64,000 bases of DNA from Lysobacter sp036697405 (GTDB lineage: Bacteria > Pseudomonadota > Gammaproteobacteria > Xanthomonadales > Xanthomonadaceae). Location: assembly GCF_036697405.1 (NCBI RefSeq), contig NZ_JBAHWA010000001.1, positions 434,001-498,000 on the forward strand, in the 5' to 3' direction. Shown one piece after another: positions 33,231 to 41,039 of this stretch. Below the pieces are notes generated by a model. It saw nothing but the letters and a program-made list of their open reading frames with translations. It ran no database searches and was not told the origin of the DNA. The position numbers and the translations under genes are program-made. Numbering within the stretch: position 1 is the stretch's first letter; each line of letters begins with the position of its first letter.

Positions 33231-34810
33231 CGGTCCAGCCTCGCTTCGGATGCTTCGTATGCGGCAGAGGGGGATTTCGTCGAAGGCCAGAACCCCAGCC
33301 GGTCCGGCCCGGAGCGGATCGCGCGCAGCATCAGCGTCACGTCGATCACCGCCAGCCCGGTGTAGAGCACAACGAAGCCGATCAGGCTGGCCAGCACCTG
33401 GCCGGAACTGGTCGACGACACCCCCAGAAAGGTCGGCAGAACCCCGTCGATGGCCCAGGGCTGCCGCCCGTACTCGGCCACGATCCAGCCCAGCTCGGAT
33501 GCGATCCAGGGCAGCGGCAGGCTCCACAGCGCGATGCGCAGGAACCAGGGCCGTTGCAAGCGCCCGCGCGTGGCCAGATAGAACGCCCAGCCGAACAGCA
33601 CGATGAAGTAGCACCCCAGGCCCACCATGATCCGGAACGACCAGAACAGCACGGGCACATTGGGCACCGTGCTCCATGCCGCCTTGTCTATGACGGCCTC
33701 GTCGGCCAGCGAGGGGTCGCTGACATAGCGCAGCGTCAAAAGCCCGAAGCCCAGATCCTCACGCAGCGCGAGAAAGGCCGCGGCCTTGTCGGGGTCGTCG
33801 CGATCGGCGCGCAGTTCGCGCAAGGCCGCGTGCGCGGCGATGCCGCGGCGAATGCGCCCGCGGTTCTCCTCCACCAGTTCGTGGATCCCGGCCACCTCCT
33901 TGTCCAGCGACCGCGTGGCCACCAGGCCCAGCGCCCACGGGATGCGCACGGCGTGCGAGGTCTCGCGGCGCTCCATATCCGGCAGGCCGACCAGGGTGAA
34001 CGAGGCCGGAGCCGGATGGGTCCGCCACTCCGCCTCGATCGCGGCCACCTTCATTTTCTGGTTCTCAGAAGCGGTGTAGCCGCTCTCGTCGCCCAGCACC
34101 GCCACCGACAGGGCCGAGGCCAGACCGAAGCTGGCCGCCACCACCAACGAGCGTCGCGCCACCTCGATGTTGCGCCCGCGCAGCAGGTACCAGGCGCTGA
34201 TCGAAAGCACGAACATGGCGCCTGTCACATACCCGGCGCTCACGGTATGCACGAATTTCGACTGCGCAACGGGATTGAACACCACCGCGGCGAAGTCGGT
34301 GATCTCCATGCGCATGGTCTGGAAGTTGAATTCCGCCCCGACCGGGTTCTGCATCCATCCGTTGGCGATCAATATCCACAATGCCGACAGATTGGCGCCG
34401 ATGGCCGTCAGCCACGTGACCGTCAAGTGCTGGAGCCTGCTCAATCGTTCCCAGCCGAAGAAGAACAGCCCCACGAAGGTGCTTTCCAGGAAGAACGCCA
34501 TCAGCCCCTCGATGGCCAAGGGCGCGCCGAAGATGTCCCCTACGTAGTGGGAGTAGTAGGCCCAATTGGTGCCGAACTGGAACTCCATGGTGATGCCGGT
34601 GGCCACGCCCATGGCGAAGTTGATTCCGAACAGCACGCCCCAGAACCGCGTCGTCTGCTTCCAGACGACCCGCCCGGTCATGACGTACACGCTTTCCATG
34701 ATCGCCATCATCACGGCCAGGCCTATCGTCAGCGGGACGAACAGGAAGTGATACAGCGCGGTCAGCGCGAACTGAAGTCTCGATAGATCCACGACGTGCA
34801 AATCGGGCAT
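33227..34810 (-). CDS. cydA: Cytochrome bd ubiquinol oxidase subunit I
   Basis: The 527-residue protein carries the bd-oxidase haem ligands: His21 in ALYHFLF, His in KFVHTVSAGY and Met in FRIMVGLG. It has about nine membrane helices and a quinol-binding loop between helices 6 and 7. GGTGAG precedes the ATG. It oxidises ubiquinol and reduces oxygen to water at low oxygen tension. It is controlled by the Anr/FNR-type site upstream of the BON gene, by inference. Confidence 0.97.
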   Translation of the reverse strand: MPDLHVVDLSRLQFALTALYHFLFVPLTIGLAVMMAIMESVYVMTGRVVWKQTTRFWGVLFGINFAMGVATGITMEFQFGTNWAYYSHYVGDIFGAPLAIEGLMAFFLESTFVGLFFFGWERLSRLQHLTVTWLTAIGANLSALWILIANGWMQNPVGAEFNFQTMRMEITDFAAVVFNPVAQSKFVHTVSAGYVTGAMFVLSISAWYLLRGRNIEVARRSLVVAASFGLASALSVAVLGDESGYTASENQKMKVAAIEAEWRTHPAPASFTLVGLPDMERRETSHAVRIPWALGLVATRSLDKEVAGIHELVEENRGRIRRGIAAHAALRELRADRDDPDKAAAFLALREDLGFGLLTLRYVSDPSLADEAVIDKAAWSTVPNVPVLFWSFRIMVGLGCYFIVLFGWAFYLATRGRLQRPWFLRIALWSLPLPWIASELGWIVAEYGRQPWAIDGVLPTFLGVSSTSSGQVLASLIGFVVLYTGLAVIDVTLMLRAIRSGPDRLGFWPSTKSPSAAYEASEARLDR

Positions 34811-34816
34811 GGCGAC

Positions 34817-35023
34817 TCACCTGGGAGGCAGTAGAAACCGATCGACCTGCGCATCGTCGATGCGCGGCCTGTGCGGCGGAGAGAAGAAGATCAGGTACAG
34901 CGCGGCGATGAGCGCGAGCTTGGCGGCGATGGCGATGACGACGCGCCGGCGCAGCGAGCGGAGAAACTCGGCCGGCGTTTCCGCGCCGGCGTCGCGGCCG
35001 CCCGGTGCGGGCCGGCGGCTCAC
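34817..35023 (-). CDS. cydP: CydP-like small membrane subunit
   Basis: A GTG at 35023 overlaps the BON stop by four bases (GTGA) and gives 68 residues. The middle, RRRVVIAIAAKLALIAALYLIFFSPP, is a single membrane helix with a charged N-side, and the C-terminus is HRPRIDDAQVDRFLLPPR. This matches the small CydP protein found before cydA in some Pseudomonadota, and its position supports the call. The stop is 6 bases before cydA. Confidence 0.75.
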   Translation of the reverse strand: MSRRPAPGGRDAGAETPAEFLRSLRRRVVIAIAAKLALIAALYLIFFSPPHRPRIDDAQVDRFLLPPR

Positions 35024-35670
35024 CGTATGCGCACCCGGTTCTCGACCGCCCTCACGCCGGCGACCAGCCAGGCGGCGTCCTCCACCGCGTTGCGCGATTG
35101 CCAGTCCTCGACCTTTCCTTTCAGGGTCACCTGCCCCGACTCGTCCACGCCCACCCGGATGTTCGAGGCCTGCACATCGGCGCGACGCTGCAAAGCGTCC
35201 TTGATCGAACGTTTGACATCCTGCTTCCGGGTGATCTTCCGGATCGCGATCCGGTTGTCGATGTCGATCACCCCGGCCAGACGGCGCAGGTCGCTCTCTA
35301 TCCCGCTGCGCTGGAACTGCCAGTCGACGGTACCGGTCAGGGTCAGGCAACCCCGTTCGACGCTGACCATCACGGATCCGGCCGGCAACGACGCGTTCCA
35401 GGCCAGGACTTCGGTCGCGCGCTTGGCGATAACCTCGTCCGTGACCGACGAATCGGGCGGACAACGGACCTCGATATCGATCACCGCGCCGCGCACGCCC
35501 TTGACGCGTTCCACCGCTTCGGCCGCGGCGATCTTGTCGGCGAGGCTGTGGACGTGCCCCGTCAACTTGACGATGCGCTCGTCGACGGCGACGCCGATGC
35601 CGGAAGCGTCGATACGCGGGTCGAAAGCCAGTTCTTCCAGTACGTGTTTGCGCAGACGCTCGCTGTTCAT
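35020..35670 (-). CDS. Triple BON-domain protein
   Basis: The 216-residue protein contains three BON-type repeats of about 60-65 residues (GVAVDERIVKLTGHVHSLADK; VSVERGCLTLTGTVDWQFQR; VGVDESGQVTLKGKVEDWQSR). BON domains bind membranes or phospholipids, as in OsmY. No signal peptide is seen, so it may act on the cytoplasmic side or be exported another way. It leads the cyd operon and has an Anr/FNR-type site 61 bases before the start. Confidence 0.9.
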   Translation of the reverse strand: MNSERLRKHVLEELAFDPRIDASGIGVAVDERIVKLTGHVHSLADKIAAAEAVERVKGVRGAVIDIEVRCPPDSSVTDEVIAKRATEVLAWNASLPAGSVMVSVERGCLTLTGTVDWQFQRSGIESDLRRLAGVIDIDNRIAIRKITRKQDVKRSIKDALQRRADVQASNIRVGVDESGQVTLKGKVEDWQSRNAVEDAAWLVAGVRAVENRVRIR

Positions 35671-35724
35671 GGCCTAGTCCATCGGGAACCGCCGCCATTA
35701 CCTCAGCCGTCCTCCGCCCCCGTC

Positions 35725-35738
35725 TTGATCCAGATCAA
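35725..35738. promoter_or_regulatory. Anr/FNR-type site before the BON-cyd operon
   Basis: TTGATCCAGATCAA is a perfect FNR-consensus palindrome, the best in the window. Its centre lies 61 bases before the BON start on the minus strand. A second, weaker site at 35784 points the other way to the Usp gene, so the two flank a shared promoter region. Confidence 0.85.
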
Positions 35739-35783
35739 TCGGCGCGCTTGCGGAGGACCAGGTCATCCCGACCCGACCCGTGT

Positions 35784-35797
35784 TTGACGCAGATCAG
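35784..35797. promoter_or_regulatory. Anr/FNR-type site before the tandem Usp gene
   Basis: TTGACGCAGATCAG lies 72 bases (centre) before the ATG at 35863. It keeps TTGA and ATCA with one change in each arm. It is the weakest of the seven sites. Confidence 0.6.
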
Positions 35798-35862
35798 TGT
35801 CCGGCGGCGCTCGCGCGCCTGGAATGAAACGCATCGGCCGAGTCCGGCCCGGGAGAGAGCCC

Positions 35863-36696
35863 ATGTACAAAGATCTGATGATTCCGATGACCGGGACCAG
35901 CGCCGATGCCGACGCCCTGGCCCTGGCGATGGCGCTTGCGAAATCGCATGGGGCGCATCTGTCGGCCCTGGAAATAGTCGACCTGCCGATGCCGATGCTG
36001 CAGCCGTGGGGAATGATGCCCGACGCGGCCACCTACGCCGCGCATGCCAGCCTGCGCGAGCACGGCGCGGCGAACTTGGCTCGCCTGCAATCCCGGCTCT
36101 CCGCCGAGCCCGTGTCGTCGGAAGCCAAGCTGATCGAAGCCCTGTATTCGGAGGCTCCGCGAGTCGCGGCGAGGCAGGCCTACGACGCGGACCTGACCGT
36201 CGTCGCCGGCGCGATCGGCGACACTGCCGAATCCGTCGTACCGCACGCCTACTTCGTGAGTCTGCTGCTCGAATCGGGACGGCCGGTGATCGTGGTCCCG
36301 CCGCGCTGGGCGCCCACTGCCTTGGCGCGTTTCACCATCGCATGGCAGCCGACGCAGGAGGCCAGCCGCGCCATACACGATGCGCTGCCTTTGCTGCGCA
36401 ATGCCGAACGCGTGGACGTCCTGACGATCGGCGAGGAATCCGCGCCGGAAGTGGAAGCATCGGGGCAGCGCATCGTGCGGCACCTCGGCCGCCATGGAAT
36501 CGACGCTCACCGTGTCGTGCGTCCACGGCAAGGGCTGACGGTGGCCGCGGCGATCCTGCGGTGCGCCGGCGAAGTCCGTTCGCAGGCGTTGATCGCGGGC
36601 GGCTACGGCCATTCCCGACTGCGCGAATGGGTGCTGGGCGGCGTCACCAGGGAACTGCTGATCGGTGCCGACATTCCCCTCTTCTTCGGACACTGA
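35863..36696 (+). CDS. Tandem-domain universal stress protein
   Basis: The ATG at 35863 (GGGAGAG upstream) gives 277 residues that look like two Usp folds in tandem (MYKDLMIPMTGTSADADALALA; then ALARFTIAWQPTQEASRAIHDALPLL and ALIAGGYGHSRLREWVLGGVTRELLI). The ATP-binding G-x2-G-x9-G[ST] motif is only partly kept, so nucleotide binding may be weak. It is divergent from the BON-cyd operon with Anr/FNR-type sites between. Confidence 0.88.
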   Translation: MYKDLMIPMTGTSADADALALAMALAKSHGAHLSALEIVDLPMPMLQPWGMMPDAATYAAHASLREHGAANLARLQSRLSAEPVSSEAKLIEALYSEAPRVAARQAYDADLTVVAGAIGDTAESVVPHAYFVSLLLESGRPVIVVPPRWAPTALARFTIAWQPTQEASRAIHDALPLLRNAERVDVLTIGEESAPEVEASGQRIVRHLGRHGIDAHRVVRPRQGLTVAAAILRCAGEVRSQALIAGGYGHSRLREWVLGGVTRELLIGADIPLFFGH

Positions 36697-36697
36697 C

Positions 36698-37051
36698 ATG
36701 ACCGGCCATGTCGTCTATCCGCAGGGCCATCCCCTGATGCGCGATCCCATGCGCGTGAGGGGTCACGCACGCTGCGCGCTCGCCCGTGCCGCCACCGGCG
36801 TCCAGTCCCTGCGCCGCCAGCCGAGTCCCGGCGAAGGGTCGGCTTCGCGATCGCAGCAAGCGCTGATGCATGAGATCGTGCGCAGCCTGGAAATGCGTTT
36901 GCGCGACCTGGAGGCGGCTTACGCTGAACTCGAGCCCGGCCGCTGCGACGACCTGGCGGGCGCTTGGCAACGGTTCTTCGGCCGTTACGACGAGTTCCTG
37001 GACGCCTTGCGGCGGTGCCGAACCGAGATCGCCGGCGCACGGACCGCCTAG
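36698..37051 (+). CDS. Protein of unknown function after the tandem Usp gene
   Basis: The ATG at 36698 is one base after the Usp stop. The 117-residue product has an arginine-rich first half and a helical second half (HEIVRSLEMRLRDLEAAYAELE; WQRFFGRYDEFLDALRRCRTEIAG) that resembles a short coiled-coil or Hpt-like bundle. I do not recognise the family. It probably shares the Usp transcript. Confidence 0.6.
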   Translation: MTGHVVYPQGHPLMRDPMRVRGHARCALARAATGVQSLRRQPSPGEGSASRSQQALMHEIVRSLEMRLRDLEAAYAELEPGRCDDLAGAWQRFFGRYDEFLDALRRCRTEIAGARTA

Positions 37052-37179
37052 GCCGCCGCATGCGGCCAGCGCCCTTGCCCGCGATCGGCGCCCGCGCGTA
37101 CCGCGGCAACCACTGGGGTCGGCGATCCGAGAGCTAGAAGCGCGCTGGGAGTGCGGGCGGTTACCGGCCGGCCATCCGT

Positions 37180-38082
37180 TCAGGCTCCGCCCTGGACCAT
37201 CGCGCAAGGCGCGTTGGAGGTTTCCAACAAGCTGTCCACCCAGGGCTGCACCGCATTGCGGATCATGCGCCTGGCCGCCTCCAAGCAAAGCGAATGCGGG
37301 CTGACCGGCGACGGGGCCGAACCGGTGGCGGGCTCCAGCGCGTCGCTCGCCCCGTTCGCCAGGCACACCAGCTCGGGTTGCCGCTCGATGCGCGTCAGGC
37401 AGGCGTGCCGATGATTGCGCAGCACCGCCTCGGCCATCGCGCCGGGCAGCGCCCGGTGCTTCCACAGGTCGGACAAACCGAACTCGGCTTGCTGCGGTCC
37501 GTTCCCGCGTTCGTCGGCCAAGTGTAGCGACCCCTGCAGGCAGCCCATGGCCAGGCTCTGCGCGATCGTCTGGGCAACGACGGGCGAACGCGGGGACCCA
37601 TACGCCAAGCCGAGGCCGTTCAAGGCATCGCCCAGGCCGATCAGCCCCACCCCGAGGCGCATGGGCAAGGCGTCGTCCGGCCCGAACCTCATGACGGCGT
37701 CGTCCAGCATCCTTACCGCGACGGCGGCCGCCGCGCTGAAACGCTGATGATCGAAGCGCGCCGCGCGGGTCCACGGATCGATCACGAATACACCCGCATT
37801 CACCACCGCGACGGGGTCGTGCATCGGCGGCACGGGCATGTCGGTTCCCGCGTATCGCAGCAGGCGGGGGTCCGGAAGTACTTGCCATTGCCCGAACGAG
37901 AAGGCGTATCGGCTGCGCCAGTACAAGCGCTCCTCCCCTTCCGACGCGGTCAGTGCCGCCGCGACCCGTTGCCAGGTCTCGTCGACCGTACGATCGTGCA
38001 AGCGGCCGGGGCTCCGCCAGCGAAAGCAGGTGTCCCACAGATCGACGGATCGCGGGTCGCTGAAGCGCGTTGCACGGCTCAA
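37180..38082 (-). CDS. Short ribonucleotide-reductase large-subunit-like protein
   Basis: I choose the TTG at 38082 (GAGGA 6-7 bases upstream), because the Anr/FNR-type site at 38151 would place a transcript start downstream of the GTG at 38124. The 300-residue protein contains stretches similar to the ribonucleotide reductase alpha subunit (LGVGLIGLGDALNGLGLAYGSP; NAGVFVIDPWTRAARFDHQRFSAAAAVAVRMLDDAV). Full subunits are over 700 residues, so the radical-bearing loop and active-site cysteines are missing. It could be a regulatory or anaerobic companion protein. The start and function remain uncertain. Confidence 0.5.
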   Translation of the reverse strand: MSRATRFSDPRSVDLWDTCFRWRSPGRLHDRTVDETWQRVAAALTASEGEERLYWRSRYAFSFGQWQVLPDPRLLRYAGTDMPVPPMHDPVAVVNAGVFVIDPWTRAARFDHQRFSAAAAVAVRMLDDAVMRFGPDDALPMRLGVGLIGLGDALNGLGLAYGSPRSPVVAQTIAQSLAMGCLQGSLHLADERGNGPQQAEFGLSDLWKHRALPGAMAEAVLRNHRHACLTRIERQPELVCLANGASDALEPATGSAPSPVSPHSLCLEAARRMIRNAVQPWVDSLLETSNAPCAMVQGGA

Positions 38083-38150
38083 GGTGGATTCCTCGCGGCA
38101 GCTGCCGCCTTGCGTCCATGCCACTGTGTCCGCTGCCGCCCCGGCCCGTG

Positions 38151-38164
38151 TTGACGCGGATCAA
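38151..38164. promoter_or_regulatory. Anr/FNR-type site between the RNR-like and Crp/Fnr genes
   Basis: TTGACGCGGATCAA lies 75 bases (centre) before the TTG start of the minus-strand RNR-like gene and 142 bases before the plus-strand regulator gene. It is therefore more likely to serve the RNR-like gene. It could also autoregulate the regulator from a distance. Confidence 0.65.
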
Positions 38165-38207
38165 GGCCAGGTCCGCGGCCCACCCCGCCTCCCCATCCCA
38201 GCCGCTC

Positions 38208-38232
38208 GTTACAAACCGTTACCGGCGGTTAC
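38208..38232 (+). repeat. Three GTTAC repeats with 10-bp spacing
   Basis: GTTAC occurs at 38208, 38218 and 38228, exactly one helical turn apart. It sits 68-92 bases upstream of the Crp/Fnr start. Phased direct repeats are the usual form of an OmpR-family binding site, and the window encodes such a regulator at 41036-41785. Confidence 0.6.
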
Positions 38233-38299
38233 CGCCATAGCATCATCCGGCCGGCCGATGCCTCTAGGCTCGAACTCACCTAGTCGCTGGAACGCCGCC

Positions 38300-39022
38300 A
38301 TGTTGCTCGACCGCCTCTCCGCCTCGGACCTGACCGCAGCCACCAGCGAATGCGTGTTCCCGCCGCCGTATGCCAGCCAGGCACGGAGCCTCGAACAGCT
38401 GTTGCAGACCTGGCCGCTGCAGCGCCGCTGCGTGCACGCCAAGCAGCACGTGTTCCGCGCCGGCCAATCGCGGCATGCCCTGTATCTGGTCCACTCCGGT
38501 TTCTTCAAGACCGCCTTGATCAGCGAGGACGGCCGGGAAAAAATCACCGGTTTCCGGATGCGCGGCGACCTGCTGGGCCTGGACTCCCTGGACGTTCCGG
38601 CCTATGCCTGCGATGCCATCGCCCTGGATACCGGCGAGGTCTGGGAACTTCCGTACGCGCAACTGCGCGACCAGTTGCCGCAGTTCCAGGAACGGATCAC
38701 CGCCCAATTGGCCGGCGAAATCCGCCGCGATTGGAACTGGATGCTGGTCTTGGGCACGCTCGGCGCGGATCAGCGCGTGATCACGTTCCTGTTCGATCTG
38801 GCATCGCGCCTGGAACGGCTGGGTTTCAGCCCCAGCCGCCTGCAGTTGCGCATGACGCGTGCCGAGCTCGGGAACTTCCTCTCCCTGACCCTGGAAACGG
38901 TGACGCGAGTGCTGTCGCGCCTGCAGACGCGCGGATTGATCGCCGTGTCCGGCCGCGAGATCCGCCTTCAGGACCGCGAAGGCCTGCGCAGCGTCCTGAA
39001 TGGAAGCGCTGCCTGTCATTGA
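38300..39022 (+). CDS. Crp/Fnr-family regulator without FNR iron-sulfur cysteines
   Basis: The 240-residue protein has the Crp/Fnr sensor fold (SGFFKTALISEDGREKITGFRMRGDLLGLD) and an FNR-type recognition helix (LTLETVTRVLSRLQTRGLIAVSGREI), with Glu and Arg that read TTGA half-sites. It has only two cysteines before the main fold (Cys18, Cys44), not the C-x2-C-x5-C set of FNR, and the position of FNR Cys122 is Trp in EVWELPY. It should therefore not bind a 4Fe-4S cluster. A haem, NO or other signal is possible, as in DNR. The seven TTGA sites around it are the natural targets. Confidence 0.88.
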   Translation: MLLDRLSASDLTAATSECVFPPPYASQARSLEQLLQTWPLQRRCVHAKQHVFRAGQSRHALYLVHSGFFKTALISEDGREKITGFRMRGDLLGLDSLDVPAYACDAIALDTGEVWELPYAQLRDQLPQFQERITAQLAGEIRRDWNWMLVLGTLGADQRVITFLFDLASRLERLGFSPSRLQLRMTRAELGNFLSLTLETVTRVLSRLQTRGLIAVSGREIRLQDREGLRSVLNGSAACH

Positions 39023-39026
39023 AACG

Positions 39027-41039
39027 CTAGCCGCCGGACAAGGCGCGCTCCACCGCCGCGTCCAGTTCCTCGCGCCGATAGGGCTTGCGCAACAGCTCGA
39101 AGGCGGCCGTCGCATCGGCCGGGCCGGCGACGTCCGTCTCGTATCCCGAGGTCAGCAGCACCGGCATATCCGGCCGCATGCGCCGCACGGCCATCGCCAA
39201 CTCCTTGCCGTTCATCCCCGCGCCGAGCATGACGTCGCTGAACAGCAAGGCGATGGGTTCGCCCGCCGACAATCGCAACAAGGCCGCTTCGGCCGAGCCG
39301 ACCGAGATCACCCTATAGCCCGAAGCGCGCAGGAACGCGACGGCGATGTCGCACACGGCCTCATCGTCCTCTACGACGAGCACGGTCTCGCCCTTGCCCG
39401 TCGGCCGCCCTGCGTCGGCCGGCGCCGGTGCGGCGGCGGCCGCTTGCGCCGCGGGCAGGAACAGTTCGACCCGTGTGCCGTACCCCAGGGTGCTGTCGAT
39501 ACGCAGGTGACCGCCGCTCTGCTTGGCGAAGCCGTACACCATGCTCAGGCCCAATCCGCTGCCGCGTCCGGCTTCCTTCGTCGTGTAAAACGGCTCCATC
39601 GCCCGAGCCAGCGTCTCGGGGGCCATGCCGCGGCCGGTGTCCGTGACGCTGATGCCGACATAGCGGCCCGCGGCCAGGTCGCCGGAGCTCGACGGGGCTT
39701 CCACCCGATGCGCGCGAGCCTCGATGGTGATCTCGCCGCCGTGAGGCATCGCATCGCGGGCGTTGAGCGCCAGGTTGACCAGCGCCGCGTCCAGTTGGGT
39801 CGGATCGACATAGGCCGGCGGCAGATCTTCGTCGAACAGCACCTGCAGACGGACGCTTTCGCCGAGAGTGCGCTTGAGCATCGACTCCACGTCCCGCAGC
39901 ATGGCCGGTGCGTCGACCGCACGCGGCAGCAGGCGCTGCCGGCGCGCGAACGCCAGCAGCTTGCCGGTGAGCTCGGCGCCGCGGCCCACCGAACGCAGGG
40001 CGCTGGCGATGAGCTCGCTGGCCTCCGCCCTGTCTTCGCACTCCATTTCCAGCAACTGCAGACTGCCGGACATGACGGTCAGCAGGTTGTTGAAATCGTG
40101 AGCGATACCGCCGGTCAGTTGGCCGATCGCGTCCAGGCGCTGGGAATGGGCCAGCTGCTCTTCGGTCCTGCGCCGCTGAACGAAGGCCGCGATCAGATTG
40201 GCCACGGATTGCAACAGGTGCAAGGCGTCGTGATCGAAGTGCCGCGACTTCGACGACACCACCAGCAACGCACCCATCGGCCGGCCGCGATCCGACAGCG
40301 GCAGCAGCACCCCGCTACCCGACAGCGGCGCATGGACGGGGAAGCGGCCGCCGCCGGGATCGCGCTCCAGGTCGTCCGCGACCAAGGTCTCGCCCGCCTC
40401 TATTCGCTCCAACAGCGCCGCTTCGTCGATCCGTATCGGCGATCGCGAACCCGCGGTCATGGCGTCCAGGCCGGTCGAGGCCCGGGTTTCCACGGTCTGC
40501 CGATCGCTGGACACGAACACGATCGCGACCACCGGCGCATCCAGCGCGCCCGCAAGCAGCGCGGGCACGTGATCGACCACGCCCGACTCGTCCTGGGCTT
40601 CCAGCGCGAGTTGGCCGATCCTCGCGGCCAACGCGTCGTATCGCGCGCGCACCAGGGCCTGGCGCGCGCGCTGCGATTCGGAGATGTCGCGCACCGAGGC
40701 CAGATAGCGCAGGCCCTGGTCGTCCTCGAGCGGGCTCAAGGCGATCTCGACCGGAAACTGCCGCCCGTCCAGCCGTTGGCCGATCAGGCTTTGCCCGGTC
40801 ACGCCCATCGGCCGGATGTGGGGGCGGTCCATATAGTGGGCGCGATGCTCCCGATGACGCTCGCGGGCCGATTCGGGAATGAGCTGCTCGATCGCGACTT
40901 GATTCAGGCCGTGGTGCGGATAGCCGAACAGGCGCTCGGCTTGCCGATTGGCCTGGACGATCCGGCCGCTGCGGTCGACCACGACCAGCGCGTCCGGAAC
41001 GGCTTCGAACAGCCCCGGGAACAGGCTTTCCTCGCTCAT
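39027..41039 (-). CDS. Hybrid sensor histidine kinase (PAS-GAF-HisKA-HATPase-REC)
   Basis: The ATG at 41039 overlaps the upstream regulator stop by four bases. The 670-residue protein has a PAS domain (residues 8-125), a GAF domain (about 140-290), a HisKA domain with GGIAHDFNNLL (His314), an ATPase domain (TDTGRGMAPE, GSGLGLSMVYGF) and a receiver domain with Asp602 in LFSDVMLG. No membrane helix is seen, so it is soluble and senses a cytoplasmic signal. PAS and GAF could bind haem or flavin. It is coupled to the OmpR-type regulator. Confidence 0.92.
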   Translation of the reverse strand: MSEESLFPGLFEAVPDALVVVDRSGRIVQANRQAERLFGYPHHGLNQVAIEQLIPESARERHREHRAHYMDRPHIRPMGVTGQSLIGQRLDGRQFPVEIALSPLEDDQGLRYLASVRDISESQRARQALVRARYDALAARIGQLALEAQDESGVVDHVPALLAGALDAPVVAIVFVSSDRQTVETRASTGLDAMTAGSRSPIRIDEAALLERIEAGETLVADDLERDPGGGRFPVHAPLSGSGVLLPLSDRGRPMGALLVVSSKSRHFDHDALHLLQSVANLIAAFVQRRRTEEQLAHSQRLDAIGQLTGGIAHDFNNLLTVMSGSLQLLEMECEDRAEASELIASALRSVGRGAELTGKLLAFARRQRLLPRAVDAPAMLRDVESMLKRTLGESVRLQVLFDEDLPPAYVDPTQLDAALVNLALNARDAMPHGGEITIEARAHRVEAPSSSGDLAAGRYVGISVTDTGRGMAPETLARAMEPFYTTKEAGRGSGLGLSMVYGFAKQSGGHLRIDSTLGYGTRVELFLPAAQAAAAAPAPADAGRPTGKGETVLVVEDDEAVCDIAVAFLRASGYRVISVGSAEAALLRLSAGEPIALLFSDVMLGAGMNGKELAMAVRRMRPDMPVLLTSGYETDVAGPADATAAFELLRKPYRREELDAAVERALSGG

